In this document: one piece after another, positions 52,079-61,958 of the stretch
How positions within the stretch are numbered: the stretch's first letter is position 1
How the letters are laid out: each line of letters starts with the position of its first letter
Source: Rossellomorea marisflavi
Lineage (GTDB): Bacteria; Bacillota; Bacilli; Bacillales; Bacillaceae_B
Direction: 5' to 3'
Length of the DNA: 64,000 nucleotides
NCBI RefSeq assembly: GCF_009806575.1
Contig: NZ_CP047095.1
Location: forward strand, 2,174,001 to 2,238,000
Position numbers and translations under genes: made by a program
The notes under the pieces: model-generated
The model's input: the letters and a program-made list of their open reading frames with translations, nothing else
Told to the model about the DNA's origin: nothing
Database searches by the model: none

Positions 52079-53314
52079 ATGAATGAGCAGCGAATGAGTA
52101 ACTTGAAGAATTATGCGGCCCTTGCAGTCAAGGTAGGGGTGAATATCCAAGAGGGACAGGCACTTTGGATCAGTGCTCCCCTCGGGACGGAGGAATTCGT
52201 CCGTTTGGTGGTGAAGGAAGCCTACATGGCCGGATCGAAAAATGTGCATGTACAGTGGTTCGATGAAGCGGTTTTGAGGACCCACTATGAACTTGCGCCG
52301 GAAGAGACATTTTATGAGTATCCTGAGTGGCTGGCTGCTGCCCACGAATGGCTGGTCGATCACAGAGGTGCTTTTCTGCAGGTTGATTCAGGAGATCCCG
52401 ATCTTTTGAAGGGAATTGATGCAGAAAGGATCACCGCCTTTGAAAAAGCGAGCGGAGATGCTCTGGACCGATTTTATGAAGCCATAGAGAACGACCACAT
52501 CCCATGGTCGATCGTGGCAATCCCTTCCCAGGAATGGGCAGAGAAAGTCTTTCCCGATCTAAAGGGTTCCGAAGCAGTCGATACATTATGGGAACATATC
52601 TTCCAATCGGTACGGATGGATGAACCAGATCCTGTCGAGGCGTGGAAGAAGCATATCAATGAACTGACTTCAAGGGCAGAGAGACTGAACGATTTGAATT
52701 TAAGGGAACTGCATTATGCTGCACCGGGCACAGATCTCACCTTGCATCTGCATGAAGACCATATTTGGCTGACTGGTGCAAGCAAGACACCTGATGGAAA
52801 GGACTTCATCGCCAATATGCCTACGGAGGAAGTGTATACCGTTCCGGTCAAAAACGGGGTGAACGGGACCGTCCGTGCAACAAAACCCCTTGCCTACAAC
52901 GGCAATGTCATCGATGATTTCACCCTTACATTCAAAGATGGGAAGATCATTCACGCTACTGCTCAAACAGGAGTAGAGATCCTGAAAAAAATGATCGACA
53001 TAGACGAAGGCGCGGCCTTTCTTGGCGAAGTGGCTCTCGTTCCCCACGATTCACCGATCTCAAACTCCGGGATTCTTTTCTTCAACACCCTCTTTGATGA
53101 AAATGCATCCAATCACTTGGCGATCGGTTCTTCCTATCCTACCTGTATGAAGGATGGCAGTATCCTCTCAGATGAAGAAAAAGAAGCAAGGGGACTGAAC
53201 GAAAGCGTGGTTCATGAAGATTTCATGATCGGTTCCGGGAGAATGGATATCGTCGGTGTAACCAAGGATGGAGAGAGTGTACAGATTTTCAAAGAAGGGA
53301 ACTGGGCATTCTGA
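52079..53314 (+). CDS. aminopeptidase, M29 family (AmpS-like)
   Basis: A 411-residue M29 metalloaminopeptidase. Landmarks: LVKEAYMAGSKNVHVQW-like opening, AAPGTDLTLHLHEDHIWLTG, FIANMPTEEVYTVP (metal-binding Glu), GAAFLGEVALVPHDSPISNS, and ASNHLAIGSSYPTC with the catalytic His and Tyr. It cleaves N-terminal residues from peptides in the cytoplasm and uses Co, Zn or similar ions. ATG 52079 has GGGGG about 9 nt upstream. Follows the serine hydrolase by 16 bp, likely one operon. Confidence 0.92.
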   Translation: MNEQRMSNLKNYAALAVKVGVNIQEGQALWISAPLGTEEFVRLVVKEAYMAGSKNVHVQWFDEAVLRTHYELAPEETFYEYPEWLAAAHEWLVDHRGAFLQVDSGDPDLLKGIDAERITAFEKASGDALDRFYEAIENDHIPWSIVAIPSQEWAEKVFPDLKGSEAVDTLWEHIFQSVRMDEPDPVEAWKKHINELTSRAERLNDLNLRELHYAAPGTDLTLHLHEDHIWLTGASKTPDGKDFIANMPTEEVYTVPVKNGVNGTVRATKPLAYNGNVIDDFTLTFKDGKIIHATAQTGVEILKKMIDIDEGAAFLGEVALVPHDSPISNSGILFFNTLFDENASNHLAIGSSYPTCMKDGSILSDEEKEARGLNESVVHEDFMIGSGRMDIVGVTKDGESVQIFKEGNWAF

Positions 53315-53484
53315 TTTAAGGAAAAAGGATTAAAATATGAAACATTCTGGTAATTTAGGTTTAGTTCAAACTTCCTTGAGGTATTGAAAAACAGGGCGAT
53401 TTTTCCAGTCGCTTTGTATATCCCAACTTTTAAGGAGGGTAGACTGTCCAACTAACTAAATAAGATGATTAGGAGCGATGAGTC

Positions 53485-53880
53485 ATGAGCTGGTTTTTAA
53501 AAGGATTGAAGCAATACGCTGATTTTAGAGGGCGGGCAAGAAGGCAAGAATATTGGATGTTTACTCTTTTTAGTTTCATTTTAGGTGCCATTCTATATTC
53601 CTTACTTTTCATTGGGATTGCTATGGATTCAATGGGCATGATTGTGTTCGGATTGATTCTTTTCATCATTTATGTACTTGCACTATTTGTTCCGACACTC
53701 GCCGTCACTGTACGAAGATTGCACGATACGGGCCGAAGTGGAGTATGGTATTTCATCAACTTTGTACCATTTGCAGGAGGAATCATTTTATTGGTGTTCT
53801 GCTGCCTCGATAGCGAGAACGGAAATAATCAGTGGGGAACGAACCCAAAGAATAGCGGTAGTGCAATCGAAGCAATCTAA
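53485..53880 (+). CDS. DUF805 membrane protein
   Basis: A 131-residue inner-membrane protein with four membrane segments. FRGRARRQEYWMFTLF near the start and RRLHDTGRSGVWYFINFVP in the middle are diagnostic for DUF805 (YhaH-like), followed by NNQWGTNP. Function unknown. The gene is more AT-rich than its neighbours. TAGGAG precedes the ATG. Confidence 0.9.
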   Translation: MSWFLKGLKQYADFRGRARRQEYWMFTLFSFILGAILYSLLFIGIAMDSMGMIVFGLILFIIYVLALFVPTLAVTVRRLHDTGRSGVWYFINFVPFAGGIILLVFCCLDSENGNNQWGTNPKNSGSAIEAI

Positions 53881-54012
53881 AAGGACAGGGAGGCCATTCC
53901 TACATAAGGAATGGAAGGATGGAATGGGCCCGCCTCTTCCAACTTCCAATCTGGACGTCAGATGACAGAAAGGCCCCCCTTTTTCTATTTACAAATGAAA
54001 TGGTGATGCAAA

Positions 54013-54585
54013 ATGAGTTTTGAAGGACAAAGTATTTTACCCGCAGTGAGATCGATGAAGGATTTTGACAAAATGCTCAAAACATCATTCCAATACGGAG
54101 TATTCCTGGATCTCCACGTAGGGATGCTGAAAAGCGTATTCGACTATGCTAAAAAGGAAAAACGGAATATGTTCCTCCATCTGGATTTGATCCATGGCTT
54201 ATCGAGCGATGAATATGCAACAGAATACATCTGTCAGGAAATCAAGCCGTACGGGATCATCTCCACCAAAGGGAGCGTCATTAAAAAGGCGCGTCAAAGG
54301 GGGATTTATGCCACACAGCGAATATTCGTCATTGATTCCAGTGCCATGAAAAGGAGCATTGAGCTCATTCATAAGACGGACCCCGACTACATAGAAGTGC
54401 TTCCCGGGGTTGTACCGAAAATTATTCGTGAGATAGGCGAAAAGACGGGGAAACCGATTTTTGCAGGCGGTTTGATTGATACCGTGGAGGAAGTAGAGGC
54501 ATCCCTTGAAGCAGGCGCCACGGCCATTACAACGTCCAATCTCGATCTTTGGAAATATTATGATAGAAAAAATCTTATTAACTGA
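54013..54585 (+). CDS. glpP: glycerol uptake operon antiterminator GlpP
   Basis: A 190-residue TIM-barrel-like RNA-binding antiterminator. ILPAVRSMKDFDKMLKTSFQ, FLHLDLIHGLSSDEYATEYI and KPIFAGGLIDTVEEVEASLE are characteristic. With glycerol 3-phosphate bound it stabilises an antiterminated form of the glp leaders so that transcription proceeds. Its two candidate targets follow at 54622 and 57204. The SD GGTGAT is modest. Confidence 0.94.
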   Translation: MSFEGQSILPAVRSMKDFDKMLKTSFQYGVFLDLHVGMLKSVFDYAKKEKRNMFLHLDLIHGLSSDEYATEYICQEIKPYGIISTKGSVIKKARQRGIYATQRIFVIDSSAMKRSIELIHKTDPDYIEVLPGVVPKIIREIGEKTGKPIFAGGLIDTVEEVEASLEAGATAITTSNLDLWKYYDRKNLIN

Positions 54586-54614
54586 TTGACAACGCTTCCA
54601 TGTTATTTTAATAT
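54586..54614 (+). promoter_or_regulatory. glpFK promoter overlapped by a CcpA cre site
   Basis: TTGACA (54586-54591), a 17-bp spacer and TAATAT (54609-54614) form the promoter. TGACAACGCTTCCA (54587-54600) matches 12 of 14 positions of the cre consensus TGWAANCGNTNWCA and covers the -35 box, so glucose repression of glycerol use is expected. Confidence 0.75.
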
Positions 54615-54621
54615 AGGAATT

Positions 54622-54713
54622 AAGTTAATAACCAGTGAATGAGACCTAAGAGACTCACAAGATTTTTTCCGTTTATAGCCATTATAAAAGGGATATTTCT
54701 GTGGGTCTTTTGT
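54622..54713 (+). promoter_or_regulatory. GlpP-dependent leader/terminator of glpFK
   Basis: AAGTTAATAA (54622-54631) and GAGACC-TAAGAGACTC (54641-54656) are followed by a hairpin: AGACC (54642-54646) with GGTCT (54704-54708) and CACAAGA (54656-54662) with TCTGTG (54698-54703), ending in TTTT. The unpaired AAGAGA segment recurs in the glpD leader and is a candidate GlpP recognition element. Confidence 0.7.
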
Positions 54714-54840
54714 CTGTGAACTGGTTGTTCCATAGATCAATTGTTATACCAGAAGTTGAAAGCGGAATCAATCAAAGGGGTAACGGTATCATTCATCTAT
54801 GGAATTGACTTATACTATCTTGTTGGAAAGAAGGGGTATC

Positions 54841-57178
<2,338 letters not shown>

Positions 57179-57190
57179 GATCAACCTGTG

Positions 57191-57291
57191 ATATAATGAA
57201 CTCAAGTTAATAAAACGGTTAGAGACCAAGAGAGACCATTTCCACATTTATAGAGATTATTTCTATAATGCTGGTTTTGGTCTCTTTTTTT
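57191..57291 (+). promoter_or_regulatory. glpD promoter region and GlpP-dependent terminator
   Basis: TATAAT (57192-57197) is a likely -10 box. AAGTTAATAA (57204-57213) and GAGACC-AAGAGAGACC (57222-57237) repeat the arrangement of the glpFK leader with nearly equal spacing. AGAGACCAA (57221-57229) pairs with TTGGTCTCT (57277-57285) and six T residues follow. The inner TATAGA/TCTATA hairpin sits in the loop. Confidence 0.75.
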
Positions 57292-57358
57292 ATGGTTAAA
57301 GTATAAGAGAGATTACTCATTAACCGTTTACAACCATACATTCTAGGAGGAACCACTT

Positions 57359-59020
57359 ATGACTTTTTCCAGCACGCACAGACAAGAAGTGAAAAATGCA
57401 TTAAAAAATGAACACTATGACTTGATCGTAATCGGTGGGGGGATCACCGGATCAGGTATTGCTCTTGATGCTTCCAAGCGCGGTATGAAGGTGGCGCTTG
57501 TAGAAATGCAGGATTTCGCAGCTGGGACTTCCAGCCGTTCTACCAAGCTTGTCCATGGTGGTTTGCGCTATTTGAAACAATTCGAAGTGAAGATGGTGGC
57601 AGAAGTAGGGAAAGAACGTGAAATCGTGTACGAAAACGGTCCACACGTTACCACTCCTGAATGGATGCTGCTTCCGATGCACAAAGGTGGTACATTCGGT
57701 AAATTCAGTACGTCCATCGGTCTTAAAGTGTATGACTACCTTGCAGGAGTCAAACGCAGTGAGCGCCGGACCATGCTTTCTGTATCGGATACATTGACGA
57801 AAGAACCTCTAGTGAAGAAACAAGGTCTGAAGGGGGGAGGTTACTACGTAGAATACCGGACAGATGATGCACGTCTGACCATCGAAGTCATGAAGGAAGC
57901 CATCGCTCACGGAGCAACTTCCATCAACTATACAAAATCCCAACGTTTCATTTACGATAACAAGAAAGTTGTCGGAATCGAAGCGGAAGATCTGCTTACC
58001 AATGAAACCTATGAGATCCGAGGAACAAAAGTCGTGAATGCTGCGGGTCCTTGGGTAGATGATGTACGCCATAAAGATTACAGCACGAATAACAAACAGC
58101 TGCGCTTGACTAAAGGGGTCCACCTTGTCATCGACCAAAGCAAATTCCCGCTTCGTCAGGCTGTGTACTTTGATACTCCGGATGGCCGCATGGTCTTCGC
58201 GATTCCTCGTGATGGAAAAGCTTACGTGGGAACAACTGATACAATCTTTGATAAAGATAAGGCTCATCCGTACATGACATCTGAAGATCGGGATTACATT
58301 ATGAATGCCATCCATTTCATGTTCCCGGATGTGAACATCACCAACGATGATGTAGAGTCAAGCTGGGCTGGTGTACGACCGCTGATCTTTGAAAAAGGGA
58401 AAGATCCTTCTGAAATTTCCCGTAAAGATGAAATCTGGGAAGCCGAAAGCGGTCTGATCACCATTGCCGGTGGTAAATTGACCGGATACCGCAAGATGGG
58501 TGAAACGGTTGTAGACCTTGTTGCAAAACGATTGAAGGAAGAAGTGAAGCGTAAATTCCCAGAGTCCACTACCAAACATATGCCGATCTCCGGGGGCCAT
58601 GTCGGCGGATCCAAAAACTTCCCTGCGTTCGTGGATGAGAAAGCGAAGGAAGCGGTGCGCTACGGTCTATCTGAAGAAGAAGGACGTAAACTGGCTACCA
58701 TGTACGGCTCCAATGTGGATCAGCTGTTCAAACTTGCACATGCGTATACTGGAACCTCAGGGAACAAAGAAGTACCTGCTTCCCTATATGCTCAACTGCT
58801 CTATGCCATCCAGGAAGAGATGACCGTAACGCCGGTCGATTTCTTTATCCGTCGTACAGGCGCATTATTCTTTGATCGTGCGTGGGTCGTCAAGTGGCAC
58901 GAGCCTGTAATTGAAATGATGAATGGATTGCTCAATTGGACGCCTGAGCAAAAAGAGAAATTCACCAACGATCTGAAAGTCGAATTGAAGAATGCTGTCG
59001 TACCAATCGATCAGCAGTAA
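57359..59020 (+). CDS. glpD: aerobic glycerol-3-phosphate dehydrogenase
   Basis: A 553-residue FAD enzyme that oxidises glycerol 3-phosphate to dihydroxyacetone phosphate at the membrane and passes electrons to quinone. The FAD-binding motif is [38 protein letters not shown] is the GlpD/TipD signature. Length fits the Bacillus enzyme. CTAGGAGG precedes the ATG. With glpP, glpF and glpK it completes a glycerol catabolic unit. Confidence 0.95.
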   Translation: MTFSSTHRQEVKNALKNEHYDLIVIGGGITGSGIALDASKRGMKVALVEMQDFAAGTSSRSTKLVHGGLRYLKQFEVKMVAEVGKEREIVYENGPHVTTPEWMLLPMHKGGTFGKFSTSIGLKVYDYLAGVKRSERRTMLSVSDTLTKEPLVKKQGLKGGGYYVEYRTDDARLTIEVMKEAIAHGATSINYTKSQRFIYDNKKVVGIEAEDLLTNETYEIRGTKVVNAAGPWVDDVRHKDYSTNNKQLRLTKGVHLVIDQSKFPLRQAVYFDTPDGRMVFAIPRDGKAYVGTTDTIFDKDKAHPYMTSEDRDYIMNAIHFMFPDVNITNDDVESSWAGVRPLIFEKGKDPSEISRKDEIWEAESGLITIAGGKLTGYRKMGETVVDLVAKRLKEEVKRKFPESTTKHMPISGGHVGGSKNFPAFVDEKAKEAVRYGLSEEEGRKLATMYGSNVDQLFKLAHAYTGTSGNKEVPASLYAQLLYAIQEEMTVTPVDFFIRRTGALFFDRAWVVKWHEPVIEMMNGLLNWTPEQKEKFTNDLKVELKNAVVPIDQQ

Positions 59021-59171
59021 TATGCTTAGAATTATATAAAAGGTCATTTTTGTGAAAGACTCTGACAATCCAAGCGTCTCATCTCTCTTAACGAAGCTTC
59101 ATCGCTTTAAATGGATATTGAACGCAGGGGGAAAAGTCTTTACCATGAAGAATGAAATTGACCCTCATAGA

Positions 59172-59208
59172 AAAGAACGGCTCCCGTGATGGGAGCCGTT
59201 CTTTTTTT
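59172..59208 (+). terminator. rho-independent terminator
   Basis: AAAGAACGGCTCCC (59172-59185) pairs perfectly with GGGAGCCGTTCTTT (59191-59204), with seven T residues. It ends the glpD transcript. Between 59021 and 59171 I see no gene. Confidence 0.94.
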
Positions 59209-59236
59209 GATATACTTGCATTATGGGAGGGATGAT

Positions 59237-60076
59237 ATGAATCAGAAAGTGGCCATCGTGACAGGAAGTAATAGCGGTTTCGGCCTTCTCACGGCCGTAG
59301 AGCTCGCTAAAAATGGATTCAGAGTGGTTGCCACCATGAGGGATACCGCTAAGAAAGAGGATTTGCTTAGGAGTGCGTCTTCTTTACAGGTTGAAGACCG
59401 GATTTTCATCCAGGAACTGGACGTGACCTCTGCCTTGTCTCTGGAATCGTTCAAGGAGTTCCTGACTTCTCTGGATAGAATAGATGTGCTTGTGAACAAT
59501 GCAGGATTTGCACAGGGAGGATTCCTCGAAGAAGTACGCATGGATGAGTTCCGTCAACAATTCGAAACGAATGTATTCGGAGTGATCGGGGTGAGTCAGC
59601 TTATCCTGCCTTATATGAGGAGGCAAGGCAGTGGAAAAATCATCAATATCGGCAGTATCAGCGGTCGGATCGGTTTCCCTGGTCTGAGCCCCTATGTATC
59701 ATCAAAACATGCCCTCGCTGGACTATCTGAGAGTCTGAGGCTCGAAGTGAAGCCGTTTGGGATTGATGTCCATCTGATTGAAGCCGGCTCGTATCAAACA
59801 AACATCTGGTCCACAGGAAAGAAAATTACAGAACGATCCCTGCAATCAGAATCCCCTTATCATGCACAAATGAAAAAGCTGAATGCCCATTTGGTTGAAT
59901 CAGGAGCACAGTATGGGGACCCCCGGAATGTTTCATCTCTGGTCGCAGCCATTGCCAATGGACGTAAACGAAGATTCAAGTATGCAATCGGTAAAGGTAC
60001 GGGAGTGACGATTTTAGTAAAATCGCTTTTACCATGGAAGACCATTGAGAGGATCATTCTTCATACACTAAGGTGA
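59237..60076 (+). CDS. short-chain dehydrogenase/reductase
   Basis: A 279-residue classical SDR. Cofactor motif VTGSNSGFGLLTAVELAKNG, NNAG in IDVLVNNAGFAQGG, the catalytic Ser in IGSISGRIGFPG and YxxxK in SPYVSSKHALAGL. Resembles YusZ-type oxidoreductases; substrate unknown. GGGAGG precedes ATG 59237. Confidence 0.9.
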   Translation: MNQKVAIVTGSNSGFGLLTAVELAKNGFRVVATMRDTAKKEDLLRSASSLQVEDRIFIQELDVTSALSLESFKEFLTSLDRIDVLVNNAGFAQGGFLEEVRMDEFRQQFETNVFGVIGVSQLILPYMRRQGSGKIINIGSISGRIGFPGLSPYVSSKHALAGLSESLRLEVKPFGIDVHLIEAGSYQTNIWSTGKKITERSLQSESPYHAQMKKLNAHLVESGAQYGDPRNVSSLVAAIANGRKRRFKYAIGKGTGVTILVKSLLPWKTIERIILHTLR

Positions 60077-60201
60077 TATCCCTTCCATATTCCTTATAGA
60101 AATGGTGAAAATTTCATGATAAAATGAAAAACGTGCAATATCCACTTCTTTATAGTGGAGAATGGAACAGACTACTACATAATCGAGAAGGAGAGTATCA
60201 A

Positions 60202-60639
60202 ATGATTAAGCGTACAGGGGAAGTAACAATGGGGATTTTCGGCATTATTTTCTCATTCGGTTTTACCATCATGGGAATCATGGCCAATGTCCTTTTAAGT
60301 AATCCCGACTTTGTAAGAGGAATGGAGGAAGCAGAAAACGATCCTCAATTTCAGGCGGACACTGGTGGGATGAGTGTAGAAGATATGCTAACAATGATTG
60401 AAGCATCCAGTACTTATCTCATTATTCTAGGGATTGTCGCTTCCATTATTGGTTTGCTTGCGGTCATCTTCATCACGAAGAATCGAAAGCCTGTTCTATC
60501 AGGAGTACTATTCATCGTTTCGGCCTTGATTATCGGTATCGGAACGTTCGGTGCCGGATTCGTTCCTGGAATCCTCTATCTGATTTCAGGGATCATGGCG
60601 CTTGTCCGCAAACCAAAACCTGTGGACACCGTACTATAA
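60202..60639 (+). CDS. DUF4064-type membrane protein
   Basis: A 145-residue protein with four membrane segments: an N-terminal TM, an acidic exposed loop of about 50 residues (MEEAENDPQFQADTGGMSVE), and three TMs towards the C-terminus. The layout and start MIKRTGEVTMGIFGIIFSF fit DUF4064. Function unknown. AAGGAGAG precedes ATG 60202. Confidence 0.82.
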   Translation: MIKRTGEVTMGIFGIIFSFGFTIMGIMANVLLSNPDFVRGMEEAENDPQFQADTGGMSVEDMLTMIEASSTYLIILGIVASIIGLLAVIFITKNRKPVLSGVLFIVSALIIGIGTFGAGFVPGILYLISGIMALVRKPKPVDTVL

Positions 60640-60646
60640 TGGCAAC

Positions 60647-60680
60647 AAAAGAGCATCCCTTGAAGGGGTGCTCTTTTTTC
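60647..60680 (+). terminator. rho-independent terminator
   Basis: AAAAGAGCATCCCT (60647-60660) pairs with AGGGGTGCTCTTTT (60664-60677, one G-U) over 3 nt, followed by T residues. Confidence 0.92.
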
Positions 60681-60764
60681 ATCCAATCTCAAACCATTCA
60701 ATCAAACCGACAAATATGGTAGCATAGAGAAGGAAAGACCTTTAACAGCACTGGAGGAAGAATC

Positions 60765-61859
60765 ATGAGCCGATTGGAACAATTCAAAGAATGGCTGCAA
60801 CGTGAACAGATCGATGCAGCATTCATCAATTCAAGTGAAAATGTATTTTACTTAAGTAACTTTCTGACTGACCCACATGAACGTCTCGTCGGGGTCTTTG
60901 TATTTCCTGAAGCGGAACCATTCTTCGTTGCACCGGGGATGGAAGTACGCCAGGTAAAAGAAGCCGGATGGCCATATGAGGTGATTGGATACTCCGATCA
61001 TGAAGATCCTTGGGACTTCGTTGGAAAAGCTATGGAAAAGCGGAACATCCAAGCTAAAAAGGTGAGCTTTGAAAAAGAAGTGGTCACCTATGCACGAAGT
61101 GAAGCATTCCTCAATCTATTCGAGTCTCCGGAGATCATCAATGCTGAAGACCGGTTGAATGACATGCGCGTTTGCAAGTCCACTGAAGAGATCGAAATCA
61201 TGAGGAGAGCAGCGAAGATGGCCGATTATGGTGTGGAAGTCGGAGTCGCTGCTCTTAAAGAAGGGATTTCAGAAATGGAGGTCCTTGCCACAATCGAGTA
61301 TGAATTAAAAAAACAGGGTGTCCGTGAAATGTCTTTCGCCACGATGGTCCTCTTCGGTGAAAAAGGCGGTGATCCGCATGGTAATCCGGGAGACCGTACA
61401 CTAAAGGCGGGAGATCTCGTTCTGTTTGATCTGGGAGTGGTCCTCGATGGCTATACGTCAGATATTACGAGAACCGTGGCGTTCAAATCGATCTCGGATA
61501 AACAACGGGAAATATACGAAACGGTTTTGAAAGCGGAACTTGCCGCACTGGAAGCCAGCAAGCCAGGCAACCGCGTAGGGGATCTTGATTCGATCGCCCG
61601 TGCCATCATCACAGATGCAGGATATGGAGAAAACTTCCCTCACCGCATCGGCCATGGCCTTGGCATCAATGTCCATGAGTTCCCTTCCATGAGCCACACC
61701 AACGATGGAGTTCTCCGGGAAGGAATGACCTACACAATCGAACCGGGAATCTATATTCCTGAAATCGGCGGTGTGCGAATCGAAGATGATGTCCTGATTA
61801 CGAAGGATGGCTGTGAAACGCTCACATCCTATCCGAAGGAACTTCAGATCATCGATTGA
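60765..61859 (+). CDS. M24-family Xaa-Pro peptidase
   Basis: A 364-residue pita-bread metallopeptidase (Xaa-Pro dipeptidase or aminopeptidase). The N-terminal creatinase-like domain covers residues 1-130. Metal ligands: Asp in LVLFDLGVVLDGYTSD and DITRT, His in HRIGHGLGINVHE, Glu in YTIEPGIYIPEIGGV and RIEDDVLI. It cleaves peptides with Pro at the second position. B. subtilis relatives are YkvY and YqhT. Own SD (GGAGGAA) and terminator. Confidence 0.92.
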   Translation: MSRLEQFKEWLQREQIDAAFINSSENVFYLSNFLTDPHERLVGVFVFPEAEPFFVAPGMEVRQVKEAGWPYEVIGYSDHEDPWDFVGKAMEKRNIQAKKVSFEKEVVTYARSEAFLNLFESPEIINAEDRLNDMRVCKSTEEIEIMRRAAKMADYGVEVGVAALKEGISEMEVLATIEYELKKQGVREMSFATMVLFGEKGGDPHGNPGDRTLKAGDLVLFDLGVVLDGYTSDITRTVAFKSISDKQREIYETVLKAELAALEASKPGNRVGDLDSIARAIITDAGYGENFPHRIGHGLGINVHEFPSMSHTNDGVLREGMTYTIEPGIYIPEIGGVRIEDDVLITKDGCETLTSYPKELQIID

Positions 61860-61866
61860 CCTATTT

Positions 61867-61896
61867 ACCAGCAGGGAACATCCTGCTGGTTTTTTC
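61867..61896 (+). terminator. rho-independent terminator
   Basis: ACCAGCAGG (61867-61875) pairs perfectly with CCTGCTGGT (61882-61890), followed by TTTTTT. Confidence 0.92.
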
Positions 61897-61958
61897 ATGC
61901 CAACCGAAGGATGCATGATATAATAGAAGGAAATATTCACATAAGAAAGGATAGGCCA

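Noticed and set aside
57809..58315. Long antisense ORF within glpD
   Set aside because: It is the shadow of a strongly conserved coding gene and has no SD or family match.
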